A DNA stretch of 55,489 bases from an uncultured Candidatus Melainabacteria bacterium (GCA_934699705.1 CAKUXD010000007.1:1-55489), one strand, 5' to 3'. Shown: positions 8,825 through 18,668, counted from the stretch's first letter. Program-made: numbers and translations. Notes: a model not told the origin generated them from the letters alone.

Positions 8825-9463
8825 ATGGATAATATAGCTATGGATACGTATGTTTATTCAATTGAAGATGATGCCGAAAGTTCCAAAACACTTTATGTAA
8901 ATTTAACAAATAAGTGCTCAAATACTTGTGTCTTTTGTATAAGAGCGACTGTTGATGAGATTAAAGGTAAAAATATGTGGCTTGAAAATGAAAATTTCTC
9001 AGCCGATGACGTAATCCAACAGTTTAAAAACTATAATACTCCAAAAGAAGTTGTTTTTTGTGGTTACGGTGAGCCACTTATGAAATTTGAACTTTTAAAA
9101 GAGGTTGCAAAGTATTTAAAATCGAAAAATATTTATGTACGTGTAAATACAAACGGCATTGGTAATTTTATTAACAAAAAAGATATTTTACCAGAATTAA
9201 AAGGTTTAGTTGATGAATTTTCAATTAGCTTGAATGCTTCAACAAAAGAGCAATATAATGAAATTTCTCGCCCAGTATATGAAAATGCTTATGAGGAAAT
9301 GATTGAATTTGCTAAAAAATCAACAGAATATGGATTTAAAACAACAATGTCAGTTGTTGATGAATATCCAAATTACAGTTTAGACCTTGATGCGTGTAAG
9401 CAAATTGCGGATAAAATTGGTGCAAAATTCAAGGTTAGAAAATGGCTAAATAATGGTTATTAA
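8825..9463 (+). CDS. Radical SAM protein, TatD-associated type
   Basis: The protein has 212 aa. The 4Fe-4S SAM motif C-x3-C-x2-C is visible in NKCSNTCVFCIRA near residues 32-40, followed by the glycine-rich GYGEP motif. The short length and the motif spacing resemble the family annotated as TatD-linked radical SAM proteins, whose substrate is unknown. No tatD is present in this window. No Shine-Dalgarno precedes the ATG; instead TATAAA ends exactly 6 nt upstream, predicting a leaderless mRNA. A second ATG 15 nt downstream is an alternative start. Function beyond radical chemistry cannot be stated. Confidence 0.8.
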   Translation: MDNIAMDTYVYSIEDDAESSKTLYVNLTNKCSNTCVFCIRATVDEIKGKNMWLENENFSADDVIQQFKNYNTPKEVVFCGYGEPLMKFELLKEVAKYLKSKNIYVRVNTNGIGNFINKKDILPELKGLVDEFSISLNASTKEQYNEISRPVYENAYEEMIEFAKKSTEYGFKTTMSVVDEYPNYSLDLDACKQIADKIGAKFKVRKWLNNGY

Positions 9464-9496
9464 TATATAATTTTAGTAGTAAGAAAGGAAAAACAA

Positions 9497-11665
9497 ATGC
9501 TAAAAGAACAATTAGACAAAATCATGTGTCCTAAATCAATTGCAGTTGTTGGTGCTTCTACAAAAGAACACACAATTGGTTCAGATATCATGAAAAGATT
9601 ACAAGAGTACAAATTTACAGGTAAAATCTTCCCAATCAACCCAAAAGGTGGCATCATTGAAGGTTTACAAGCATATACAACAGTTAATGAAGTTCCAGAA
9701 AATATTGATTTAGCAATTATCGTTGTTAACTCAAAATTCGTTTTAGATACAATTGACCAATGTAACGAAAAAGGTATCAAAGGTTTATGTATCATCACTG
9801 CAGGTTTCAAAGAAACAGGTAAAGAAGGTGCAGAACTTGAAAAACAATTAGTTGAAAAATTAAATAAATATGGTATGAGATGCGTAGGTCCTAACTGCTT
9901 AGGTGTTGTAAATACAAATCCTGAAATCAGCATGGACGGTTGTTTCGCAGAAAGTTTACCAGAACGTGGACATATTGGTTTCGTTTCACAATCAGGTGCT
10001 TTAGGTGGCGGTATTTTAAATATCTTAAAAGACTTAAACTTAGGTTTTGCTCAATTCATTTCAATTGGTAACCAAGCAGATGTAAATGCTGAAACAGCTT
10101 TAGAATACTGGGAAAATGACGATGATGTTCACCAAATGTTATTGTACATGGAATCAATCCAAAATCCTGCTAACTTCAGAAAATTAGCTACAAGAATTTC
10201 TAAGAAAAAACCTATTTTGGCTTTAAAAGCTGGTCGTTCTGCAGCTGGTGCTTCTGCTGCATCTTCTCACACAGGCTCTTTAGCTGGTGCTGATAAAGCA
10301 GCAAATGCATTATTAGCTCAATCAGGTGTTATCAGAGAATATTCTTTGAAAAATTTATTCTCAACTGCAAAAGTGTTTGCTAACTGCCCAATTCCAAAAG
10401 GAAACAGAGTAGCAATTATCACAAATTCAGGTGGTCCTGGTATTATGGCAACTGACGCAGTTTGCGAATATGGTATGGAAATTGCAAAAATTACAGATAA
10501 AACAAAAGAAACATTAAGAAGTTTCTTACCAGCAGCAGCATCAGTTAAAAACCCAATTGATATGATTGCTTCTGCTCCAATAGAACACTACAAAGAAACA
10601 TTAAAAACAGTTATTGCTGATGAAAATGTTGATATGATTATGGTTATTTACTTACCATTCTTAGGCTTAAAAGATATTGATGTTGCAAAAGCAGTTATGG
10701 AAATCAAAGCCCAATATCCTGAAAAACCTGTTATCGGCGTATTTATGACTAAGAGCGAATTCTTTACTGCATTATCAGATATGGACGTTAATATGCCATT
10801 CTTTATGTACGCTGAAGAAGCTGCAGAAGGCTTTATGAGATTAGACCAACAACGTAAATGGATTTCAAGACCTGAAGGTAAAATCCCTTGCTACGATGTT
10901 GACAGAAAGAAAGCTGAAAGCATTATTTATAACGCATTAAAAGAAGATAGAGCTCAATTAACAACTCGTGAATCAATTGATGTGTTAGATGCTTATGGTA
11001 TCAGAGTATGTAAATCAGGCTTCGCTACAAATGAAGAAGAAGTTGTAACTGTTGGTAATTCAATCGGATATCCAGTAGTAATGAAAATGACTTCAAAAAC
11101 AACTTCTCACAAAACAGATGTTGGCGGTGTTAGAGTTAACATTCAATCAGAAGAACAATTGAGAGCAGAATATAAAGACTTGTTGGCAAAACTTGAAGAA
11201 AGAGGATTGTTAGACGGTCTTGAAGGTGTAATCATTCAAGAAATGGTTAAAGGTAACAGAGAAATGGTTTGCGGTATCGCAACTGATCCTCAATACGGAC
11301 CAATGATGATGTTCGGTCTTGGTGGTGTATTCATTGAAGTTATGAAAGATGTAACTTTCAGAATTGCTCCTTTAACAGATGTTGATGCTTCAGAAATGAT
11401 TAAATCAGTTAAAGCATACAAATTGTTAGAAGGTGCTAGAGGCACAACTCCTGCTCAAATGGATCAAATTCAAGAAACATTGTTGAGATTATCTCAATTA
11501 GTTTCTGATTACAAATTCATCGATGAATTAGACATTAACCCATTGTTAATTTCTGAAAAATCAGGTGAAGGTATTGCCGTTGACGGTCGTATCAAGGTTA
11601 GATTAGAAGAAGCTAAAGAAGCTCTAGGTTTAACTTGTTGCGGTTGTGGCTGTGATTGCAAATAA
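9497..11665 (+). CDS. Acyl/acetyl-CoA synthetase (ADP-forming), fused alpha-beta
   Basis: It converts acyl-CoA + ADP + Pi to the acid + CoA + ATP, a substrate-level phosphorylation step of fermenters. The protein has 722 aa. A CoA-binding Rossmann domain spans residues 1-130 (SIAVVGASTKEHTIGSDIM). The succinyl-CoA-ligase-like domains follow, with SQSGALGGG and the presumed phospho-His in SSHTGSLAG. The ATP-grasp domain is near 490-705 (GYPVVMKMTSKTTSHKTDVGG, IIQEMVKG). The extreme C-terminus ends in a Cys cluster, CCGCGCDCK, which is not part of the family core. A strong GAAAGG site precedes the start. It is transcribed alone and closed by the terminator at 11691. The substrate (acetate or other acids) cannot be fixed from sequence. 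Confidence 0.9.
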   Translation: MLKEQLDKIMCPKSIAVVGASTKEHTIGSDIMKRLQEYKFTGKIFPINPKGGIIEGLQAYTTVNEVPENIDLAIIVVNSKFVLDTIDQCNEKGIKGLCIITAGFKETGKEGAELEKQLVEKLNKYGMRCVGPNCLGVVNTNPEISMDGCFAESLPERGHIGFVSQSGALGGGILNILKDLNLGFAQFISIGNQADVNAETALEYWENDDDVHQMLLYMESIQNPANFRKLATRISKKKPILALKAGRSAAGASAASSHTGSLAGADKAANALLAQSGVIREYSLKNLFSTAKVFANCPIPKGNRVAIITNSGGPGIMATDAVCEYGMEIAKITDKTKETLRSFLPAAASVKNPIDMIASAPIEHYKETLKTVIADENVDMIMVIYLPFLGLKDIDVAKAVMEIKAQYPEKPVIGVFMTKSEFFTALSDMDVNMPFFMYAEEAAEGFMRLDQQRKWISRPEGKIPCYDVDRKKAESIIYNALKEDRAQLTTRESIDVLDAYGIRVCKSGFATNEEEVVTVGNSIGYPVVMKMTSKTTSHKTDVGGVRVNIQSEEQLRAEYKDLLAKLEERGLLDGLEGVIIQEMVKGNREMVCGIATDPQYGPMMMFGLGGVFIEVMKDVTFRIAPLTDVDASEMIKSVKAYKLLEGARGTTPAQMDQIQETLLRLSQLVSDYKFIDELDINPLLISEKSGEGIAVDGRIKVRLEEAKEALGLTCCGCGCDCK

Positions 11666-11690
11666 TCTTTGTTGGATTATATATAAAAAA

Positions 11691-11722
11691 GTGGCGAAGC
11701 CTGATGGCTTCGCCACTTTTTT
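11691..11722. terminator. Bidirectional intrinsic terminator
   Basis: An 11-bp stem GTGGCGAAGCC / GGCTTCGCCAC with a 4-nt loop, A-rich on the left and T-rich on the right. It separates two convergent genes. Confidence 0.85.
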
Positions 11723-11740
11723 ATCAAAATGTTGTTAAAT

Positions 11741-12031
11741 TTATTTTATAACGCTAAAACTTACAATACTTGAGTGCATAATATTTAACCAATCGTATTT
11801 AAAGCAAACATAATCGTTGCATGTGCAACTATCTTCATCGCAGGAGCAGTAATCTTCGAGTTTGCAAACGATAGCGTCGTTAAGAGTTAGAATGTTGTCT
11901 GCAACTTCTTTACACTTGCCTTCACATTGATAAAGATAGCCATCAATTTTAAGATGATTGGTAAAAACTGTAATTCTTTTACTACCGATTTTTGCCGAAA
12001 TTTCGTAAATTGTTTTGTTTGTGTTATCCAT
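11741..12031 (-). CDS. Unknown small Cys/Asp-rich protein
   Basis: The protein has 96 aa and is not recognised. The N-terminal half is predicted beta (IYEISAKIGSKRITVFTNHL). The second half carries a dense cysteine cluster (CKLEDYCSCDEDSCTCNDYV) with alternating acids, suggesting metal binding. No signal peptide. GGAGGG upstream supports the ATG. It faces the acyl-CoA synthetase gene, whose product also ends in a Cys cluster. Confidence 0.6.
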   Translation of the reverse strand: MDNTNKTIYEISAKIGSKRITVFTNHLKIDGYLYQCEGKCKEVADNILTLNDAIVCKLEDYCSCDEDSCTCNDYVCFKYDWLNIMHSSIVSFSVIK

Positions 12032-12105
12032 AAAAATATACCCTCCGTTGATAGTACAAAAGAGAGTATATTTTAAATTTTTGAGTTTTTAATTCCCTAC
12101 GTAGG

Positions 12106-13569
12106 CTATTTAATAGCTTTGTTTATGCGGTAAAGAGTTTTTTCTTTACCAAGGATAACAAGAGTGCCAACCATATCAGCACCACGAGTTCGACCTGTTA
12201 CAGCAGCTCTGATTGCCCACATTGTAACTTTTGGTTTGATACCTTTTTCTTTATAAAATCCTCTGAAGGCTTCCAATTTTTCGTGTAGGTTTTCCTCAGT
12301 CCAATCCCAATCTTTTGCCTGTTCAGCAAATGTTTTTAGAACATCTTGTGATGTTTCAGTATCAAGAACTGTTGTTTGTGTTTCTTCATCAATTTCAACG
12401 TCTTTACCAAAGAAATATGAAACTGCATCTGTGATGTCAGAAAGGATTGTTAATGGTTCTCTTGTTAATTCAACCATGTGAGTGTATTGCTCATCTGTAA
12501 GTTCAGTTAAATCATATTTTGTTAAGAACGGTTTTAATCTTTCTTTCAAGTCTTCAATATCAAGTTTTTTAATATATTGACCGTTCATCCAGTTTAATTT
12601 ATCGTATTCAAAAATTGAATTTGAAGAAGAAACTTCGTTAATTCTGAAGTCTTGAGCAATTTCATCGACTGTTTTAATTTCGTTTCCGTCAGATGGAGCC
12701 CAGCCAAGTAGAGCTACAAAGTTGATTAAAGCGTCAGTCAAATAACCTTTTTGAACGAATTCAGAAACGGCAGTTGCGCCATGGCGTTTAGAAAGTTTGC
12801 TTCTGTCTGGAGCTAAAATCATACCTAGATGACCAAATCTTGGAACTTCTGCACCTAATGCTTCGTAGATTAAAATTTGTTTGAAGGTATTTGAAATGTG
12901 GTCTTCTCCACGAATAATATGTGAAATTTTCATTAACATATCGTCGATTACAACTGCGAAATTATAAGTTGGAGAACCGTTAGATTTCATAATTACAAAG
13001 TCGCCAATTAGGTTTGTATCTTGATGTAAATCACCTTTTACAAGGTCATCAAAGTGTATAATTGATGAATCGTGGAATGCTTTTGTTGCTTTTTCAACAG
13101 AAAAACGAATTGCCGGTTTTCTACCTTCAGCTCTTAATCTATCTTTTTCAATTTCTGTCAAATTTTCACATTTTTTAGAATATACATAAGCCTTTTTGTT
13201 TTTTGTTGCTTCTTCTTTTTCGGCTTCTAGTTCTTCTGGAGTGCAGAAGCATTCATAAGCAAATCCTTTATCTAAAAGTTCTTGAACGTATTTTGGATAA
13301 ATATCAAATCTTTCAGATTGAGTGTAAGGACCATAAGGACCGCCCACATCTGGACCTTCGTCCCAATTTAAGCCTAATGCTTTTAAGCTGTCAAAAATAT
13401 TATCAATATATGCTTGACTAGTACGTTCAGCATCTGTATCTTCAATTCTTAAAACAAATGTTCCGCCAACTTTTTTAGCGTATAAATAGTTGAATAAAGC
13501 TGTTCTTGCAGTACCAACGTGAAGATTTCCACTTGGTGATGGTGCAATTCTAACTCTTACGTTTGACAT
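12106..13569 (-). CDS. gltX: Glutamyl-tRNA synthetase
   Basis: Class I aminoacyl-tRNA synthetase charging tRNA-Glu (and possibly tRNA-Gln if non-discriminating). The protein has 487 aa, normal for the family. The HIGH-type motif is in PSPSGNLHVGTARTALFN near the N-terminus, and the KMSKS-type motif is in DRSKLSKRHG. The C-terminal anticodon-binding domain contains the conserved GIKPKVTMWAIRAAVTG segment. GAAGG upstream supports the start. It appears monocistronic. Confidence 0.96.
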   Translation of the reverse strand: MSNVRVRIAPSPSGNLHVGTARTALFNYLYAKKVGGTFVLRIEDTDAERTSQAYIDNIFDSLKALGLNWDEGPDVGGPYGPYTQSERFDIYPKYVQELLDKGFAYECFCTPEELEAEKEEATKNKKAYVYSKKCENLTEIEKDRLRAEGRKPAIRFSVEKATKAFHDSSIIHFDDLVKGDLHQDTNLIGDFVIMKSNGSPTYNFAVVIDDMLMKISHIIRGEDHISNTFKQILIYEALGAEVPRFGHLGMILAPDRSKLSKRHGATAVSEFVQKGYLTDALINFVALLGWAPSDGNEIKTVDEIAQDFRINEVSSSNSIFEYDKLNWMNGQYIKKLDIEDLKERLKPFLTKYDLTELTDEQYTHMVELTREPLTILSDITDAVSYFFGKDVEIDEETQTTVLDTETSQDVLKTFAEQAKDWDWTEENLHEKLEAFRGFYKEKGIKPKVTMWAIRAAVTGRTRGADMVGTLVILGKEKTLYRINKAIK

Positions 13570-13661
13570 AAATTTACCTTCTTTCCTTCTTCCTTGATTT
13601 TATTATCTCATGAACAAGGGTTTTGGAGCAACAATTTTTTGTAATTTAAAAAATTATATAC

Positions 13662-14108
13662 TTATTTATTTTGGTTCATTTTATGTTGATGAATTCTGTT
13701 CATCAATTCGCGGTATTTTGTAAAAAATCTAATTGCTTGAGCTTTGTTAGCGTGGGGTACGGAATACGATAAAGTTTGCCCTGTTGTTGTATCTAATATT
13801 TCAATATTTAAAGGTTTTTTATCGTTTAAAATTTCAGTTGTGTTCATTGTTGGTTTTAAATTGTATTGAAACATCATATTTGTTGCTTCGTTTGAGTAAA
13901 CAACATCTTTGCCAAATAAGTCGTTTGAGATTATAAAAAAGAATCCATTCAGGTGAATATATCTTAATTTGTTAGGATCTCCATAAGCGGAAGTTCTTGG
14001 AAACGCACAAAAGAAAGTCATTTGAGCTAATTTTACACCAAGGATTGCGACTGTGATTGCAACTAAAACAATTATTATTGCGATTATTATAATTAAAATA
14101 GAGTTCAT
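13662..14108 (-). CDS. Unknown membrane-anchored protein
   Basis: The protein has 148 aa. Residues 4-28 form one strongly hydrophobic Ile/Val-rich helix. A soluble domain of about 115 residues follows that I do not recognise. An N-terminal anchor with an outside or inside domain cannot be decided. No Shine-Dalgarno is present; TATAAT (minus, 14115-14120) ends exactly 6 nt before the ATG, predicting a leaderless transcript. Confidence 0.6.
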   Translation of the reverse strand: MNSILIIIIAIIIVLVAITVAILGVKLAQMTFFCAFPRTSAYGDPNKLRYIHLNGFFFIISNDLFGKDVVYSNEATNMMFQYNLKPTMNTTEILNDKKPLNIEILDTTTGQTLSYSVPHANKAQAIRFFTKYRELMNRIHQHKMNQNK

Positions 14109-14253
14109 AATTTTATTATAACAAAAATTAGAAAATTTAAAATAGATATTTTAGCCGAATGTGAGTTGAATTTGGATAAACACTTGAATTATCTCAAAAA
14201 AATGTTATAATGGTAGTATAAAGTTTGTACATATCAAAAGAAAAGGATTTCTT

Positions 14254-14820
14254 ATGGTTTTTGGTATTTCATCAGGATTGATGTTAAATATGTATAAATA
14301 TGGCTCTGCTACTAAAAAAATTGAGAAGCAGGAAATTTTTGCTTCGATTTCTGTTGCAATCGGCGGGGACGGTAAAACTATTAACCGTAAGCAATTACAA
14401 GATTATATAAAAAGTGCTGAAAACAAAGAAGTTAAAATTTCAGATAAATTATTAAATGCATATAAACAGTTTGATGATGCTTGGGATACTGTTTATGGCA
14501 AAGATACTGAAAATATTACCATTGATGACTTTGATAAAGGTGCTCATTTGTTTGCCAATATTGTTATGAGTAGTAATGATGAATCTAAAAATGAAAAATT
14601 TTATAAAGATTTACAAGATAAATCAAAAAAATACTTAGATGAGTTAGCAGAAAAACTAAATGGTGATAAAGATACACCACTTGAAATTACGCAGGTGAAA
14701 AGTTATCTTGCTGAATTAATTGAAAATAATGAAGAAGAAGATAATGACGAAGAAATTGCGAAACTTACAAACGTAATTGCAGAATTAAATAATCCAACAA
14801 GTACTGAATATACTGTTTAA
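14254..14820 (+). CDS. Unknown acidic helical protein
   Basis: The protein has 188 aa, highly charged and rich in Asp, Glu and Lys, mostly predicted helical, without a signal peptide or clear membrane segment. A DGKTINRKQ segment loosely recalls an EF-hand loop, but the spacing is off by one, so calcium binding is not claimed. A Glu/Asp-rich tract (ENNEEEDNDEE) lies near the C-terminus. AAAGGA 7 nt before the ATG supports the start. No family recognised. Confidence 0.6.
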   Translation: MVFGISSGLMLNMYKYGSATKKIEKQEIFASISVAIGGDGKTINRKQLQDYIKSAENKEVKISDKLLNAYKQFDDAWDTVYGKDTENITIDDFDKGAHLFANIVMSSNDESKNEKFYKDLQDKSKKYLDELAEKLNGDKDTPLEITQVKSYLAELIENNEEEDNDEEIAKLTNVIAELNNPTSTEYTV

Positions 14821-15029
14821 AAGTTTAAGTTGTTTTTTTATAAAAGTTGAGAATTTTTTTTTTTAATCTACGCGCGTCAAGTTAAGAGTTCATATTCAGA
14901 TAAATTTCTATTCTTGTAAACAATGAGAAAGAGAACATATATTTATTGTATCTTGCAAATTTTAAAAACCACAAAATTTCTTTTTTCTATTGATGTTTTA
15001 TGCTAATATATTAAGCGAGGTTTGGAAGT

Positions 15030-16376
15030 ATGGCAATAAAAGAATTAACGAATGGACACCCCTTAAAGTTAATATTAGAGTTCATGTTTCCTATTTTTAT
15101 AGGAAATCTATTTCAGCAACTTTACAACTTTGCTGACGCAGTAATTGTCGGCAGGTATGTCGGAATTAAAGCATTGGCCGCCGTTGGTACTACTGCACCT
15201 TTAATATTTTTTGTGATTAGTTTTATTTTTGCTTCAACTCAGGGGTTTACAGTTGTTTTAGCTCAAAGATTTGGCGCTAAAGATTATGATATGGTTCGAA
15301 AATCTTTTACAACTTCTGTTTATTTGTCTGGTGGTTTAATGCTCGTAATGACACTTTTATCAACTCCTTTCACATATCAAATGCTTGCTTTTTTGAGAAC
15401 GCCTTCTGATATCATTTATATGGCAAATATCTATTTATTCATTATGTTTGCTGGGATTTTTGCAACAGTTTTTTATAATCTATCTTCAAACGTAATCAGA
15501 GCCTTAGGTGATAGCAAAACTCCGCTTTATTTCCTGATTTTTTCATCAATTTTAAATATATTTTTAGCGTTGTTATTTGTAGTTAAGTTTAAAATGGGAG
15601 TTGCTGGCGCAGGTTGTGCAACAGTTCTTGCACAATTAGTTGCCACAATTCTTTGTGTAAGTTTTATGTTATGGAAATTTCCAATTTTACATTTACAAAA
15701 AGGAGATTGGAAAATTGATAAAGCCTTTATGTTAGAACATTTAAGAATTGGTATTCCAATGGGTTTTCAAATGTCTATTTTAACTCTTGGGATTTTGGCG
15801 CTTCAATATGTTTTAAACGGTTTAGGCTCAATTGCAGTTGCTGCATATACAACTGCAATGCGAGTTGACCAAATTTTTTCACAAGTTTTTGTCGCTTTAG
15901 GTGCAACAATGGCAACTTTCACAGCACAAAACTTTGGTGCAAATAAAATGTCTAGGATTAAGCAAGGTGCAAAATCAGCTTTGGGCATAGTTATTGCTGT
16001 AACAATTGTCGCAGTTTTTGTTTTAACCTTCTTCTCGCAAGATTTAATCAGAATATTTATGAGCGAACCGAATATAGAAGTTATTCACCTTGGCACCTTG
16101 TATTTACATATAATAATGATTTTCTTTATTTTCTTAGGTTTGCTTTTGCTATACAGAAATGTTTTGCAAGGTATGGGGCAAGTTGTTGTTCCTTTAATTT
16201 CAGGCACTACGGAACTTATTATGAGAGCCGTTTTTGCTTTTGTTTTTGGTTTTAAATTTGGATTTTTGGGAATATGTTTTGCTACCCCTGCAGCTTGGTT
16301 TGGCGCAACAGTAGTGCTATTTAGCGGATATAAAATTAGTTTATTAAAGATTTTGAAAAATCGACGTAAAATTTAA
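15030..16376 (+). CDS. MATE family multidrug/Na+ exporter
   Basis: The protein has 448 aa with about 12 hydrophobic segments arranged as two similar halves. The N-terminal PIFIGNLFQQLYNFADAVIV and the GALGATMATFTAQNFGA-type segment of the second half are characteristic of bacterial MATE transporters (NorM/DinF superfamily), which export cationic compounds or drugs using Na+ or H+ gradients. The start is supported by GAGG and GGAAG upstream. The 14821-15029 interval before it holds AT-rich DNA without a recognised site beyond a possible TAATAT -10. The substrate is unknown. Confidence 0.9.
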   Translation: MAIKELTNGHPLKLILEFMFPIFIGNLFQQLYNFADAVIVGRYVGIKALAAVGTTAPLIFFVISFIFASTQGFTVVLAQRFGAKDYDMVRKSFTTSVYLSGGLMLVMTLLSTPFTYQMLAFLRTPSDIIYMANIYLFIMFAGIFATVFYNLSSNVIRALGDSKTPLYFLIFSSILNIFLALLFVVKFKMGVAGAGCATVLAQLVATILCVSFMLWKFPILHLQKGDWKIDKAFMLEHLRIGIPMGFQMSILTLGILALQYVLNGLGSIAVAAYTTAMRVDQIFSQVFVALGATMATFTAQNFGANKMSRIKQGAKSALGIVIAVTIVAVFVLTFFSQDLIRIFMSEPNIEVIHLGTLYLHIIMIFFIFLGLLLLYRNVLQGMGQVVVPLISGTTELIMRAVFAFVFGFKFGFLGICFATPAAWFGATVVLFSGYKISLLKILKNRRKI

Positions 16377-16532
16377 AGATTGAAATAAAAAATGGTAAAA
16401 TTTTTAAGCAAACAAAAAATTTCTCGTAAATGTTTTATCTAATCTTACACCTCAAATTTAATATTTACAACACTTCTACCAATGTACCATTGTAAACATA
16501 AATGATAAATTCAAAAATTACAAAGTTTAAAA

Positions 16533-17015
16533 TTAAGCAGCTTTTCTTGTTGGTGGTACATACGTCAATGTTGAAGGGTCAATCTTACCATTTGAAGTTA
16601 CAGACAAGAATGGAGCTGTGTTTTTAGGTTCAAATGTGTCGTGGCATAAACCTTTTCTCCACCAAGTACAAGTAGAACAAAGCTCTTTATGAATTTCTGG
16701 TGTCATAACCCAAGCCATACGTCGCATAATTTCGCTAAATTTATATTTTTCCCCTGTTACTAAACCAATCAAATTTTTGACTTTTTCATCTAATTGGTTA
16801 ACAGAATTATCTTTGCAAATTGCAGTCCCAGTCCCGTCATTAGGACATTTTTTACATAAATCATCTTTACCGCTTAAAATTACGATATCCGTATCAGGAT
16901 TGTCGCGAAGCTGTTTAGATATTATGTCCCAGCTTGTTTTCTGAGCTGCATTGTAATTATACCCTTTGTATCCGGGTAAACATAAAAAATGATGGGGTCT
17001 TAGTCCTATTTCCAT
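16533..17015 (-). CDS. DUF1284 family protein (putative Fe-S binding)
   Basis: The protein has 160 aa from the preferred ATG. The family signature RPHHFLCLPGYKGYNY is at the N-terminus. Paired cysteines follow: CKKCP plus a nearby CKD, then CSTCTWW and GLCHDTF. This matches DUF1284, proposed to bind an iron-sulfur cluster; its biochemical role is not established. The frame extends to a TTG at 17030, but ATG 17015 has AAGGA just before it. Confidence 0.85.
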   Translation of the reverse strand: MEIGLRPHHFLCLPGYKGYNYNAAQKTSWDIISKQLRDNPDTDIVILSGKDDLCKKCPNDGTGTAICKDNSVNQLDEKVKNLIGLVTGEKYKFSEIMRRMAWVMTPEIHKELCSTCTWWRKGLCHDTFEPKNTAPFLSVTSNGKIDPSTLTYVPPTRKAA

Positions 17016-17099
17016 AATTCCTTCTTCCAATAATTATAATATAGCACAGACAAAAAGATTTTTATCTGTGCTTGAAGTTTTATTAACATAAATTAAAAA

Positions 17100-18143
17100 C
17101 TAATCAAAGTAGTTTATTTTCATTGCATTTCGAACATTATAAAGGGTTTGTTCTGCAACTTTTTTAGCTTCTTTTGTACCTTCTTTTAGTATTTCATAAA
17201 CTTCTGCAGATTTTTGTTCCCATTCTTTACGACGAGTTCGAATTGGTTCAAGTTCTTGTTGGATTATGTTATTTAAGAATTTTTTAACTTTAACATCACC
17301 TAAACCACCTCTTTGATAATGTGCTTTTAACTCATCAAGATTTTTGTATTCTGGCAGAAATTCTTCAAAATGTTCATCTTTGCAGAATGCGTCTAAATAT
17401 ATGAAAACAGGGTTGTTTTTTGTTTCTCCAGGGTCTTCAACTTTTAAGTGGTTAGGGTCTGTGAACATAGACATGATTTTCTTTTTGATATCTTCAGGTT
17501 CATCAGATAAGTAAATGCAATTACCTAAAGATTTGCTCATTTTTGCTTTACCGTCAAGTCCTGGAAGACGCAAGCACGCACTATTTCTAGGTAGCATAAT
17601 GTCTGGTTCAACAAGTGTTTCACCATATAAGAAATTAAATCTATGAACGATTTCTCTGCATTGTTCAAGCATTGGTTTTTGGTCTTCACCTGCTGGAACT
17701 GTGGTTGCTCCAAAGGCTGTAATGTCCGCAGCTTGGCTTATTGGATAAGCCAAAAATCCAACTGGAATGTTATTTTCAAAATTTCTCATTTGAATTTCAC
17801 TTTTTATAGTCGGATTTCTTTGTACTCTTGCAACTGTAACCAAATTCATATAATAAAAAGTTAACTCTGTAAGCTCAGGAATCATTGATTGTATAAGAAT
17901 TGTCGTTTTTTGTGGATCAATTCCGCAAGCTAAATAGTCAAGAGCTACTTCAATAATGTTATCTCTAACTTTTTGAGGGTTCTCTGCGTTGTCAGTTAAT
18001 GCTTGCGCGTCAGCTATCATGATAAAAATTTTATCAAAGCCTCCTTCATTTTGTAATGCAACACGTTCTCTTAACGAGCCTACGTAGTGTCCAATATGAA
18101 GTTTTCCTGTTGGTCTATCACCAGTTAAAATAATTTTTGCCAT
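17100..18143 (-). CDS. trpS: Tryptophanyl-tRNA synthetase
   Basis: Class I synthetase charging tRNA-Trp. The protein has 347 aa. The motif GKLHIGHYVGSL lies near residue 12 and AKMSKSLGN is the KMSKS motif. The frame can be opened at a TTG at 18167, but ATG 18143 is chosen: it gives the canonical MAKIILTGDRPTG start and has GAAAGGCTGGAAAT upstream. It is monocistronic with a TTGACA promoter just upstream. Confidence 0.96.
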   Translation of the reverse strand: MAKIILTGDRPTGKLHIGHYVGSLRERVALQNEGGFDKIFIMIADAQALTDNAENPQKVRDNIIEVALDYLACGIDPQKTTILIQSMIPELTELTFYYMNLVTVARVQRNPTIKSEIQMRNFENNIPVGFLAYPISQAADITAFGATTVPAGEDQKPMLEQCREIVHRFNFLYGETLVEPDIMLPRNSACLRLPGLDGKAKMSKSLGNCIYLSDEPEDIKKKIMSMFTDPNHLKVEDPGETKNNPVFIYLDAFCKDEHFEEFLPEYKNLDELKAHYQRGGLGDVKVKKFLNNIIQQELEPIRTRRKEWEQKSAEVYEILKEGTKEAKKVAEQTLYNVRNAMKINYFD

Positions 18144-18166
18144 ATTTCCAGCCTTTCTATAATTCA

Positions 18167-18196
18167 ATTATGTAATAGACTACGCCCAATTGTCAA
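18167..18196 (-). promoter_or_regulatory. Putative trpS promoter
   Basis: Minus-strand consensus TTGACA (18191-18196), an 18-nt spacer and CATAAT (18167-18172), about 23 nt before the ATG. The remaining 18197-18380 interval shows no recognisable feature. Confidence 0.5.
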
Positions 18197-18382
18197 CAAG
18201 CAGATTTTTATGTTTGTAATAACTTTCAGCAAAAATGTAAAATAAAACATTTAAAATTAAAATATAGATTTTGCTGTGCAGTTTTAACTAAATTTGTATC
18301 GATTTTTATGACTTAAATTTTAAAATTAACTTCTTGAAAAAGTAGCATAATGTGTTTTAATAATCTACTTGATGAACAACAA

Positions 18383-18413
18383 AAAGGGTTTTAGCAATTA
18401 GCTAAAACCCTTT
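18383..18413 (-). terminator. Terminator downstream of initiator tRNA
   Basis: A 13-bp stem (AAAGGGTTTTAGC with GCTAAAACCCTTT) and a 5-nt loop, followed by a T run on the minus strand directly after the tRNA gene. Confidence 0.8.
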
Positions 18414-18421
18414 AAAATAAA

Positions 18422-18498
<77 letters not shown>

Positions 18499-18540
18499 TT
18501 ATTAATGCGTTCGACGCCTTATGCGTTACCTGATATCTCT

Positions 18541-18568
18541 ATTCTACTCCGTAATTTTCTTTTTGCAA
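18541..18568 (-). promoter_or_regulatory. tRNA-fMet promoter
   Basis: Minus-strand TTGCAA (18563-18568), a 16-nt spacer and TAGAAT (18541-18546), about 42 nt before the mature 5' end. Confidence 0.5.
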
Positions 18569-18668
18569 GATTTTTTCGCTACTTTGTTAACTTTTTTCAA
18601 TCATGTCCGCCTAGAGTATTGATTTTACTCCTTTTTTAAGTAATCTAATTATTAAGAAAGGTTGTTTT

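Noticed and set aside
9460..9933. 157-aa minus-strand frame opposite the acyl-CoA synthetase
   Set aside because: It lies wholly inside a long, well-recognised gene, has no ribosome site, and its composition is that of an antisense shadow.
14254..14820. EF-hand protein call for the 188-aa gene
   Set aside because: DGKTINRKQ has the hydrophobic residue one position out of register, and no other calcium loop is convincing.
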